Source of the DNA: Burkholderiales bacterium PBB6
GTDB taxonomy: Bacteria > Pseudomonadota > Gammaproteobacteria > Burkholderiales > Burkholderiaceae_C
NCBI GenBank assembly: GCA_002255925.1
Contig: NKIH01000003.1
Coordinates: 486,277 to 550,276 of the forward strand
Length of the DNA: 64,000 bases
Direction: 5' to 3'
In this document: positions 56,878-63,885 of the stretch, piece by piece
How positions within the stretch are numbered: the first letter of the stretch is position 1
Layout of the letters: every line of letters begins with the position of its first letter
Program-made: the position numbers and the translations under genes
The notes under the pieces: generated by a model
Database searches by the model: none
What the model saw: the letters and a program-made list of their open reading frames with translations, nothing else
Told to the model about the DNA's origin: nothing

Positions 56878-57818
56878 GCGGGAACGCGGCAGACCGCCAC
56901 ATCGAGCTGGCCGGCCCGACCGACCTGGCGGGCTTCAAGCTGGCGGCCCGGGCCTTGCTGGCCGCCGGTTGCCCACCGGGCGCCGTGCGCTGGCAGGTGC
57001 GTGGTGAGGCTGCGGGCGCGGATGCGCTCAGTGGTGACCTGTTTGCTGCTGACGAACACGACACGGGCCCAGGCGCAGGCGCAGGCTCAGCCAACGAGCC
57101 ATCCGAGACCGGCCCAACCACCGTGGGCCACACCGCTCCGCCCATCCGCGTGCCCGCCTGGGTGGCGGAGCTGCTGCAAATGGCCTGCCGCCACTCTGAC
57201 CCCGAGCGCTACGCCCTCGCCTATCGCCTGCTGTGGCGCCTGCAGCGTGAACCCGGTTTGCGCCACGACGCGCTCGACCCCGACCGCCAGCGCCTGAACC
57301 AGATGGCCCGGCAGGTGGGCCGCGACCAGCACAAGATGAAGGCGTTCGTGCGCTTCCGGCCCGTGACTGCCTGGGTGGACGAAGAAGCCCGCCTGAGCCG
57401 CATCGTGCACATGGCCTGGTTCGAGCCCGAGCACCACATCGTCGAGGCCATGGCCGGGTTCTTCTCACGCCGCTTCAGCAACATGGACTGGGCCATCCTC
57501 ACGCCGCGTTGCTGCCTACATTGGCAAGACCGCCAATTGCAGATCAGCCCGGGCGCCAGCAAGGCGGATGCGCCCGATGCCGACGCCGGCGAGGCGCTGT
57601 GGCTGGCCTACTACCGCAACACCTTCAACCCGGCCCGGCTGAAGCTCAACATGATGCGCAAGGAAATGCCGCGCAAGTACTGGCACAACCTGCCCGAGGC
57701 CAGCCTCATCACAGAGCTGACGCAAACCGCCCATGAGCGACACGGACAGATGCTGCAGGCCTCGGCCAGCAACGTGATCGAGGCCGAGCCGTCAGCCGCG
57801 TCAGTGCCGCGGCTTTAG
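56874..57818 (+). CDS. DUF4130 (TIGR03915-type) DNA-metabolism protein without UDG domain
   Basis: 314 residues. The DUF4130 core spans about 95-285: YRLLWRLQREPGLRHDALDPD, HKMKAFVRFRP, FEPEHHIVEAMAGFFSRRFSNMDWAILTP, and NPARLKLNMMRKEMPRKYWHNLPEA near the C-terminus. In many bacteria this domain is fused to a UdgX-like uracil-DNA glycosylase of about 200 residues. Here the protein ends soon after DUF4130 and the next gene is truD, so the glycosylase part is absent. Translationally coupled to the radical-SAM gene. Confidence 0.85.
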   Translation: MSGNAADRHIELAGPTDLAGFKLAARALLAAGCPPGAVRWQVRGEAAGADALSGDLFAADEHDTGPGAGAGSANEPSETGPTTVGHTAPPIRVPAWVAELLQMACRHSDPERYALAYRLLWRLQREPGLRHDALDPDRQRLNQMARQVGRDQHKMKAFVRFRPVTAWVDEEARLSRIVHMAWFEPEHHIVEAMAGFFSRRFSNMDWAILTPRCCLHWQDRQLQISPGASKADAPDADAGEALWLAYYRNTFNPARLKLNMMRKEMPRKYWHNLPEASLITELTQTAHERHGQMLQASASNVIEAEPSAASVPRL

Positions 57819-57831
57819 GGCGAACACAGCG

Positions 57832-58845
57832 TCATTCAACAGGCGCAGGCTCGCTCTCGGTGTAGCGGTCAGGCTCGGTGGTGTGGAGAATTTCGTTCAG
57901 CAGCGACGTCGCGTAATTGCCGGCGGGCAGCGCGAACGTGATCACCAGCTGGTCGGCTTGCAGCCATTCCCAGGACATGTCTTGCGGGCTCGCCACCAGC
58001 GAGCGGCGCTGCTGGTCGAGGCCCGCATGCTCCATGCCGTCGCACAGCACGGCGTTGCGTTCGGCCACGCCGTTTTCCAGCGCCTGCGCGTCTTCGGTGG
58101 TGCTCACCCGGCCACGGCCCCAGAGCGGCCCGGTGGGGCGGCCTGCCTCGTCCATCACGTCGCCGGGCAGGGTCTTGCCCCAGAGCCCTTGCTGCATGCG
58201 CAGCGCCAGCACTTCATTGAAGATGAAGGAGCGCACCGCAGACAGGTAGATGCCCTTCTTCTTCGGGTTGCGCACGCGAATTTCGCGCGCAAGCATCGCA
58301 CGGCCCTGCTCGACGTTGCCGCCGTCATGGCCAAAACGCTGGGCACCGAAATAGTTGGGCACACCATGCGCCGCCACGGCCTTGAGATTGGCCTCGACGG
58401 CGTCGCGGTCGCCCGTCACCTCACGCAGCACGATGCGGAAGCGGTTGCCCAGCAAATCACCCGGGCGCAGCTTCTTCACATGGCGACTCTGGCTGAGCAC
58501 CTTGAACTCCGGGTGCTGCAGCTGGGTCAGGTCGGGCGTCTCGCCCTTCGGCAAGTAAATGCTGAACCACTGGCGGGTGATGGCGTAGCGGTCCTTCAGA
58601 CCGGCGTAGCCCACGTCGCGCTCTTCCACGCCGGCAGCAGCGGCCAGTTGCTGGGCGACGAAGGCGGTGTTGGCACCGTTCTTCTCGATGTCCAGCCAGA
58701 TATGTTCACCCTCACCGGAGGGCAGTTGCAGCGGCAGTTCGGTCACGATGAAATCCTCGTTGAGGAGCTTCAGCGTGGCAGTGGCGCCGCTGGCCGGATA
58801 GGCGTTGGGCCAGTGCGGCAGGGTCGTGTATTGAGCGTTGGTCAT
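57832..58845 (-). CDS. truD: tRNA pseudouridine(13) synthase
   Basis: 337 residues. NEDFIVTELPLQLPSGEGEHIWLDIEKNG and the catalytic motif DVGYAGLKDRYAITRQWFSI (Asp 85) are TruD-specific, as are GDLLGNRFRIVLREV and NYFGAQRFGHDGGNV. It makes pseudouridine 13 in tRNA-Glu. It converges on the DUF4130 gene with 13 bases between stops, and there is no functional link between the two. Confidence 0.95.
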   Translation of the reverse strand: MTNAQYTTLPHWPNAYPASGATATLKLLNEDFIVTELPLQLPSGEGEHIWLDIEKNGANTAFVAQQLAAAAGVEERDVGYAGLKDRYAITRQWFSIYLPKGETPDLTQLQHPEFKVLSQSRHVKKLRPGDLLGNRFRIVLREVTGDRDAVEANLKAVAAHGVPNYFGAQRFGHDGGNVEQGRAMLAREIRVRNPKKKGIYLSAVRSFIFNEVLALRMQQGLWGKTLPGDVMDEAGRPTGPLWGRGRVSTTEDAQALENGVAERNAVLCDGMEHAGLDQQRRSLVASPQDMSWEWLQADQLVITFALPAGNYATSLLNEILHTTEPDRYTESEPAPVE

Positions 58846-58956
58846 GAGCGGTCTGACGGCGCCAGCTGTAGCCAGGCACAGACTGCCGGGCCGACCAGGG
58901 GCCGTCGAGGCGGTGATTGTCGTCTACCGGCAGCCTGCGGCGGGGCAGGCGCGGGC

Positions 58957-59109
58957 TCAGGCGGCGCGGGAGAGCGTCTGCGGCGTGTAGTCCATGTAGT
59001 TCACTGCGGCTGTCGACCGCGTCACGGCGAAGCCCAGTCTCTCGTAGAACCCGCGAGCGGGATTTGATGCGAGCACATGGAGGCGAACGGGCAAAGCAAG
59101 CGAGATGGA
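58957..59109 (-). pseudogene. GNAT acetyltransferase remnant (C-terminal part only)
   Basis: The minus-strand frame ending at the TGA at 58957-58959 reads LPVRLHVLASNPARGFYERLGF and then a short tail. This is the acetyl-CoA-binding C-terminal end of a GNAT enzyme. No start codon or N-terminal half exists in frame upstream, and the preceding DNA belongs to other sequence. It looks like a decayed gene. It occupies most of the otherwise empty 58846-59166 gap. Confidence 0.65.
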
Positions 59110-59166
59110 TGTATTCAAAGTCGTCGACGCTTGCCAAATGCAAGGTCACGCCAGTGGCAGCCATCG

Positions 59167-59457
59167 TTATTTCGCGGGCTTCATGTACCTGTCGAAGTTC
59201 TGGATGTAGTCGTCCAGATTTTCGGCCAGCATCTTTTCGTACTCTGCAACGAAGAACTTGATCGTGTCCTCGCGGCCCTGTCTCATCTCCTCGGCGCTGT
59301 CGAAGCCAGTTGCGCTCAACCACGCATTGAACCTGGTCGTGCCGAAGAGCATGGATGCGCTCACCTTGCCGCGAGTGCTCTTTGAAATCTGGCCATTGGA
59401 CAGGTTGATGTGCGCGTCGGCGCGGCTATAGAACTCGGGATCCGTATCTGCGGGCAT
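59167..59457 (-). CDS. DUF3144 family protein
   Basis: 96 residues, helical. FYSRADAHINLSNGQ, RGKVSASMLFGTTRFNAWLSATGF and the tail FFVAEYEKMLAENLDDYIQNFDRYM are characteristic of DUF3144, a small cytoplasmic family of unknown function in proteobacteria. The composition is less GC-rich than the genes to the left. It begins a minus-strand run of small genes extending to the right edge. Confidence 0.8.
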   Translation of the reverse strand: MPADTDPEFYSRADAHINLSNGQISKSTRGKVSASMLFGTTRFNAWLSATGFDSAEEMRQGREDTIKFFVAEYEKMLAENLDDYIQNFDRYMKPAK

Positions 59458-59549
59458 TGGTGTTCCTCGTTTTCAATTGCGGCGGTGAGGGTCGGGGCTG
59501 CCTCTGAGGGGGGGCATGGCATTGGAGCCACGCCCGCGCCCTCGTGGGA

Positions 59550-60056
59550 TCAGGAGCACCCTTCCACGTACCGGATGCTCTCATCCCCAGCGTAGATTTC
59601 GGTGACGCGGTTCCCACCGATCTCGAACTTCACGCCGAAGCGCTTTCCCTGCTCCCAGACGAAGTAGTAGAAGCCGTCGTCATCGTACTTGTGCGGCTGT
59701 ATCTCGAGCCGCGCACCGAACACCTGTTTGAGTCTGGCCGTCGAGTCTCCAACCTGGATGCCGGAGAGCGTCCGGGCAGTTGGCTTCGACAGCACAACTC
59801 GCGTGATCCTGCCGTTCTGGACCATGAGGCTCACGCCCTCGAACCCCTTCTCCGGACTCAGGTCATCGCAAAACGCATCCATGGGCCTGTCCTCGAACGT
59901 CTTCAGGCGTGTGCCCATCAGTCGGGCCGCTTCGGCCGGCGTCATGCCAGCCCGAATCGGGCCGTATCCACGCGTCGTGATCCGCCAAGCGTCGTCTGCG
60001 CAGCTGATCGATGGGTGGAGGAGCAAGGCAGCCAGGACTGCAACAGCGTGCTTCAT
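59550..60056 (-). CDS. Exported hypothetical protein
   Basis: 168 residues from the ATG at 60056, giving a signal peptide (KHAVAVLAALLLHPSISCAD). The mature segment WRITTRGYGPIRAGMTPAEAARLMG is typical of a small repeat-like fold found in exported bacterial proteins. It also has FCDDLSPEKGFEGVSLMVQNGRITRV and FYYFVWEQGKRFGVKFE. Function unknown. Could be an old integron cassette gene, but no attC site is visible on either side. Confidence 0.65.
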   Translation of the reverse strand: MKHAVAVLAALLLHPSISCADDAWRITTRGYGPIRAGMTPAEAARLMGTRLKTFEDRPMDAFCDDLSPEKGFEGVSLMVQNGRITRVVLSKPTARTLSGIQVGDSTARLKQVFGARLEIQPHKYDDDGFYYFVWEQGKRFGVKFEIGGNRVTEIYAGDESIRYVEGCS

Positions 60057-60178
60057 GAGGCTCGACGATTGAAAGGCCCACCACCTGTGCCCACCAACGC
60101 AATTGAACGATTGCGGGGGATCATGTCGGGGGCCTGAGGTTTGAGCTGTGCGGCCGACTGGAGCGCCTGGCTTCAGTC

Positions 60179-60640
60179 TCACTTGCAGAACAGACGAACA
60201 TCGTTCTCCGCGACCTGTCGATCGTAGGCATGCGTCGATGCGCCATTGCCATGCCGGACCGCACCACTGAGCACGTCGCGGGCCAGGTTGCACCTGGACT
60301 CATTGCTGTCATCACTCCGGCCGCCGGACAAAGATTTGGCGGGCCGGCTCGAAGCGCGCTCTCTCGGCTCCTCCCTGCCCTTGGTGCCTGGCGACGCACC
60401 AAATGTCGCAGCGGGAATGCTAGAAGTTGTCGCCCCTGGTCGCACGGTTTGCGGCGGTGGGGTCGAGACCTTCAAGTCGACGGCCTTCTCGTTGGCTTCC
60501 GCAGGCTTGCGTTCGGAGTAATGCACGCGGCCGTCTTTGTCGACCCACTTGTAAACCTCTGCACCAAACGATTCAGGGGCAGAAGACAGCAACGTGAGTG
60601 CGATGAGGAAGCTGGTGAGTTTGCCGATTGAATGAGTCAT
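60179..60640 (-). CDS. DUF4124 domain protein, exported
   Basis: 153 residues from the ATG at 60640. Signal peptide ends SAPESFGAE, followed at once by VYKWVDKDGRVHYSERKP, the DUF4124 signature (a WxDxxGxxHYS beta-module). The rest is a Ser/Pro/Arg-rich low-complexity region and a short C-terminal part with two Cys (RCNLARDVLSG, VRLFCK). Cell-envelope location is likely; function unknown. Confidence 0.8.
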   Translation of the reverse strand: MTHSIGKLTSFLIALTLLSSAPESFGAEVYKWVDKDGRVHYSERKPAEANEKAVDLKVSTPPPQTVRPGATTSSIPAATFGASPGTKGREEPRERASSRPAKSLSGGRSDDSNESRCNLARDVLSGAVRHGNGASTHAYDRQVAENDVRLFCK

Positions 60641-60693
60641 GCTGGGGTTCTGAATGCAGATGAGAGTCTCGCTGGTCAGGCGTAGTGCGCCGC

Positions 60694-60726
60694 TTGGCAG
60701 AGGAATGCTCGAGCGACGATTCAGGC
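60694..60726 (-). other. Possible decayed attC half-site
   Basis: On the minus strand GCCTGAAT-C-GTCGCTCGAG is followed by a GCCA at the same distance as in the intact attC sites at 61994 and 62520 (GCCTAACC-N-GTCGCTCGAG). It begins 28 bases beyond the stop of the gene at 60755. The remaining half of an attC is not recognisable. Confidence 0.25.
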
Positions 60727-60754
60727 GGCAGACCACCCTTGCTCAATGAAGGAT

Positions 60755-61039
60755 TCACTCGAAGTCCTTGAGCACGGTCGGGCTCGACGCCTTTATGAGC
60801 TTGCCATTGAATCGAACATGCCAATCGGGATCGAACTCTCGACACGAGTGAATCTGGAATCCGTTAGGCACGTGTTCGATTGTCAGGGGTAGCAGCCCCT
60901 CAGTTGGCCGAGCCAAGAGCTCAACCGAATGCCCCGGACTGAGGATGACCTCTTCGGGAATCATCTCCAGATGCAGACAGAGGTCGGAGCTTGTGTCATT
61001 GGCAATTGCCCAAACGGTCGGGTATGCAGACGGATCCAT
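60755..61039 (-). CDS. Hypothetical protein
   Basis: 94 residues from the ATG at 61039; a GTG at 61051 adds four residues. No signal peptide. Predicted beta-rich: WAIANDTSSDLCLHLEMIPEEVILSPGHSVELLA, LPLTIEHVPNGFQIHS, HVRFNGKLI. I do not recognise it. Orientation, size and composition match the cassette genes to the right. The 61040-61251 stretch upstream holds no convincing gene or attC. Confidence 0.5.
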   Translation of the reverse strand: MDPSAYPTVWAIANDTSSDLCLHLEMIPEEVILSPGHSVELLARPTEGLLPLTIEHVPNGFQIHSCREFDPDWHVRFNGKLIKASSPTVLKDFE

Positions 61040-61251
61040 GTGCAGCCTCACAGTTTGACATGCGGAGTGCCCGGCCGGCGCGGGCCATTGAGCATTCCAG
61101 TGACGGCGTGGTCATGCACGGTGGCTGTGACGACTGACGTTTGACTTGGCGGGCAACGCAGGTTGCTGCAGGGCTCGTGCCGATACATGCTGCGAAAAAT
61201 CAGATTCGGCGCTGAGCGTAGGGCCAGTCGTCCATGCGCAAGCCCCGTACG

Positions 61252-61881
61252 CTACCAAGGCCTGCCTGTTGACGAGTATCGGTCGTCAGACCAGGTCGCA
61301 GCCAGTGTCTGTGCGTACTCGGACGCCGAGAGAGCCTCTTCGTAAGCAGCCCCGGTGGTCGCCAGAAGAAAGTAGCTGGCTTTGGGGTCGATCAGCTTTG
61401 CATTGAAGTACGCCGACGCCAGCGACACCTTCTGCCCGTCGGGCGGGTCACGGTACCAATGGCCGAAGATAATTTCGAGATCACTGAGGCGAACCTTGTT
61501 GGGCTGGAAGATGGCCTCGATCGCGACAACTCGATTGGAATCCGCTCTTCGTTGACCCGGCGCGGCGCGCTCGCTGCGGATCAGGATCTCCGAGACAGCA
61601 CCTTGCTGAATCCGGTAGGCAGCGCCCCAATCAGCCAATTCAGTCCGCCGGGGTCGAGTGGCGTGTTCATCCAGGTGCCTTGTGACCTCGTTGAAGCTTC
61701 TCGTTCTGGCAATGACGACAAGCAGTTCATGCACAAGACCCAGATCGCCCATGGGCGAATGTGACGTGGGCAATCTGTCGGCGCCCTTGGCGACTTCGCC
61801 CTTCGCGGACAGGTTGAGGAGCGACAACACGGCGGCGGGCACGAAGCGCGCCATCACGAGCCGTCGATGGCGATTGGTCAT
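61252..61881 (-). CDS. Integron cassette gene, hypothetical
   Basis: 209 residues from the ATG at 61881, which is 8 bases after the attC at 61890-62000, as expected for a cassette gene. The N-terminus has a short hydrophobic segment (RFVPAAVLSLLNLSA). The C-terminal half, with VVAIEAIFQPNKVRLSDLEIIFGHWYRD and SLASAYFNAKLIDPKASYFLLATTGAAYEEAL, looks like a folded domain. I do not recognise a family. No clear attC follows its 3' end, so it may be the last recognisable cassette. Confidence 0.55.
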   Translation of the reverse strand: MTNRHRRLVMARFVPAAVLSLLNLSAKGEVAKGADRLPTSHSPMGDLGLVHELLVVIARTRSFNEVTRHLDEHATRPRRTELADWGAAYRIQQGAVSEILIRSERAAPGQRRADSNRVVAIEAIFQPNKVRLSDLEIIFGHWYRDPPDGQKVSLASAYFNAKLIDPKASYFLLATTGAAYEEALSASEYAQTLAATWSDDRYSSTGRPW

Positions 61882-61889
61882 TGTTTGAC

Positions 61890-62000
61890 GCCTGACTTTG
61901 AAATGGCGAGGCCGGAACCAGCTGGCCGCGCGAAGCGATGATGAACCGCTGAGCGAAGCGCGGCCAGCTGGCGCAGGTCCACTCGAGCGACTGGTTAGGC
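61890..62000 (-). repeat. Integron attC site C
   Basis: 111 bases. Read on the minus strand it begins GCCTAAC (62000-61994) and ends GTCAGGC (61896-61890), with an internal imperfect stem around CCAGCTGGCCGCGC. It is nearly identical to site B, as expected for sites of one chromosomal integron. It separates the genes ending at 62050 and starting at 61881. Confidence 0.85.
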
Positions 62001-62049
62001 CGCACTCGCGTTGCCGCCGCGTTCGACATGCTTGGCCTAGAAGCGTGGT

Positions 62050-62406
62050 TCATGACGAAGACGGACTTGTGAAATCGACCTTTTGTTGGAGCAGAACGCG
62101 GACCTGCTCATTGGAGGCGCGATCCCAAGCCTCGAGCAAACTGAAACAGTACAGGCGCTCTTTCATAGACATGCCGCTACGACCCACGATGCAGTGGTCT
62201 CGAAATGCCGACCAGAGCGAGTACACGGTCTCATGCTCCCGGGTGCTGGCGATCCAGGTGTTGCCGATGTACCTCTCCACGGATTGACGCAGATCTTCAG
62301 CGGTACTGGAGTTCTCTGGCCACTCTTCGAGCAACTCAATGAGGCCAAGAACCGCCGGGTCTGACGACACCTTGCGGAGAGCGGGCGCCAGTTCGCCGAG
62401 GACCAT
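62050..62406 (-). CDS. Integron cassette gene, hypothetical
   Basis: 118 residues from the ATG at 62406, nine bases after the GTTAGGC end of attC site B; longer in-frame reading would run through the attC. Soluble and helical: LGELAPALRKVSSDPAVLGLIELLEEW, DLRQSVERYIGNTWI, ETVYSLWSAFRDHC, and MKERLYCFSLLEAWDRA. No family recognised. Like many cassette products it has no close functional clue. Confidence 0.6.
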   Translation of the reverse strand: MVLGELAPALRKVSSDPAVLGLIELLEEWPENSSTAEDLRQSVERYIGNTWIASTREHETVYSLWSAFRDHCIVGRSGMSMKERLYCFSLLEAWDRASNEQVRVLLQQKVDFTSPSSS

Positions 62407-62415
62407 CTGCGTGCG

Positions 62416-62526
62416 GCCTAACGTTGAAGCTTTGGGGCCGGAACCAGCTGGCCGCGCGAAGCGAAGATCAGCCGCCGAGCTGAACGCGGCCAGCTGGTGG
62501 AGGTCCACTCGAGCGACAGGTTAGGC
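62416..62526 (-). repeat. Integron attC site B
   Basis: 111 bases. Minus-strand ends are GCCTAAC (62526-62520) and GTTAGGC (62422-62416), exact matches to the RYYYAAC and GTTRRRY core sites. The interior forms the expected long imperfect hairpin (CCAGCTGGCCGCG arms). The stop codon of the upstream cassette gene overlaps the first core site. Confidence 0.92.
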
Positions 62527-62976
62527 GTCGCCATCGCGAGCCTCTCCTAGGTAGCGATCAACGGCTGCGACTTGCTCCTTCGTTAGCGAACAGTACAGCG
62601 AGTTGGCAATGCTGATCTGGCGCGCCGATGCGTACTTGCCCGGTTCAAGGTATTCGATAAGCGCACCACGAAGGTTCTCTTCGAATGCAGTGCGCGGATG
62701 AATCGAACGAACCATGAATGCTGGAAGGTAGTACTCGAACGCTTCGGAAGGCATGCACCCGGTCCATTCGTCTGCGAGTCCGCAAATGCGTTCCATCGCT
62801 CCCGCTTGACTAAGCACTTGCCAAGTAGTCTTTGAGACTGCCAATTGCACTAGCAAATCGAAGCACTCACCAACCGCCGCATGCTCAACCGCTGCGGAGA
62901 CTGAGCGGGTTGGCCCATCTGCCGGGAAGGCAGCCATTGCTACCTCAGAGAACTCTCGAATTGTTGAGTTCGGCAT
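62521..62976 (-). CDS. Integron cassette gene, hypothetical (possibly DUF6714-like)
   Basis: 151 residues. The ATG at 62976 lies 5 bases after attC site A and the TAA stop lies within site B, so the gene fills the cassette exactly. FEYYLPAFMVRSIHP and SLTKEQVAAVDRYLGEA near the C-terminus recall a family of small proteins with a final LT-x-E-Q-x-x-A-V motif (DUF6714), but this is a weak recollection. No signal peptide or membrane segment. Confidence 0.65.
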   Translation of the reverse strand: MPNSTIREFSEVAMAAFPADGPTRSVSAAVEHAAVGECFDLLVQLAVSKTTWQVLSQAGAMERICGLADEWTGCMPSEAFEYYLPAFMVRSIHPRTAFEENLRGALIEYLEPGKYASARQISIANSLYCSLTKEQVAAVDRYLGEARDGDA

Positions 62977-62981
62977 GCGAG

Positions 62982-63099
62982 GCCTGACGCCCAGGTTAAC
63001 AGGCGCCGGACACCGTAAGTGCGGAGGGTACCAACACTGGCCATGAAAATGCCGAAGGCATGGCCAGTGTTGGCGTCCGCGTTGAAGCGCCAGTTAGGC
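62982..63099 (-). repeat. Integron attC site A
   Basis: 118 bases. Minus-strand ends GCCTAAC (63099-63093) and GTCAGGC (62988-62982). The interior contains a 15-base perfect stem, CCAACACTGGCCATG at 63031-63045 pairing with 63059-63073, around a 13-base loop. The sequence differs from sites B and C but the architecture is the same. Confidence 0.88.
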
Positions 63100-63125
63100 G
63101 TAGCAGCGCTGCTGATTGCCTGTTG

Positions 63126-63773
63126 TTATGAAAGTACATATTCCAGCGCCCAGTAGTACTGCCAACAATGAAAGTTCACTTGGCTCGACGAGTTCTCCAC
63201 CATGGCTCGAAGTTCACTTTCGGACGGAAAGTTCTTCAGGATGCTATGGGTTGAACCGTCTTGCAAGCGGCGCAATTGGTATGTGTTGCCTGATTGATCT
63301 GGTTCACTGATCGGTGTGCTGCTACCCACAACAAAACGATTGTCGAGGAAGACAACGCGTGCGCCCGGATTGAGCGTTGCGTGAAGCCCTTGAAGAAAAG
63401 TTGCGATGCTCTGGCGGGGGACGTGAGAGAGCCAAAATCCTGCAAACGCACCCGAGAATTTTTGAGCCCTAATTGGTAAGTCGTAAGCATCGCCAACTGC
63501 GAACTGGACACTGTTTGCAGGTACACGCTCTTTGGCAATGACCAGTGTTTCAGGCGATGCATCTATGGCAACCACCTCACTGGCGACTGGTGCTAGAAAT
63601 TGAGTCCAGTAGCCTGTTCCACAAGCAACTTCAATGATGCTTTGCCCAGCAAACAAAGAAGGCAGCCAATGCTCGATGACTCGCAAGTCCGCTTGACGCT
63701 CGGGCTTAGAGTACACAAGGTCGTATTCAGGCGCTCTTGCCGAGTAGTAGTGATGAATTTCGTCGCTGCTCAT
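63126..63773 (-). CDS. Integron cassette gene: class I SAM-dependent methyltransferase
   Basis: 215 residues from the ATG at 63773, with AAGGA upstream; longer in-frame reading crosses the attC and transposase DNA. Methyltransferase motif I IIEVACGTGYWTQFLA (about 46-61), acidic VVAIDASPETL (motif II), and VGDAYDLPI (motif III) are clear. The N-terminus HHYYSARAPEYDLVYS resembles UbiE/methyltransferase-11 proteins. The acceptor is unknown. First cassette gene visible from the right, between attC sites A and D. Confidence 0.88.
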   Translation of the reverse strand: MSSDEIHHYYSARAPEYDLVYSKPERQADLRVIEHWLPSLFAGQSIIEVACGTGYWTQFLAPVASEVVAIDASPETLVIAKERVPANSVQFAVGDAYDLPIRAQKFSGAFAGFWLSHVPRQSIATFLQGLHATLNPGARVVFLDNRFVVGSSTPISEPDQSGNTYQLRRLQDGSTHSILKNFPSESELRAMVENSSSQVNFHCWQYYWALEYVLS

Positions 63774-63788
63774 GCGTATTCCTTCGGA

Positions 63789-63873
63789 GCCTAACGTGCT
63801 AGCTAAGCGGCCGTAACCGGCTGGCCGCTGGAGGCAACATGGACCACTGCCGGAAGCGGCCAGCCGGTTGCGG
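63789..63873 (-). repeat. Integron attC site D, interrupted
   Basis: At its left end GCCTAAC (plus 63789-63795) gives the minus-strand GTTAGGC core, 15 bases before the methyltransferase ATG. The stem AACCGGCTGGCCGCT (63816-63830) pairs with the AGCGGCCAGCCGGTT around 63855-63869. The expected GTTAGGC on the right is replaced by GTTGCGGGG, just before the IS3-family sequence, so the outer core site has been lost. Confidence 0.75.
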
Positions 63874-63885
63874 GGAACTTGTTTC

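Noticed and set aside
58712..59323. 203-codon minus-strand frame upstream of truD
   Set aside because: It overlaps the truD start and the DUF3144 gene in other frames; only the GNAT-like frame in the gap shows real protein similarity, and that is a remnant.
61727..62053. 108-codon minus-strand frame spanning attC site C
   Set aside because: It runs through the attC hairpin and overlaps the cassette gene starting at 61881 in another frame.
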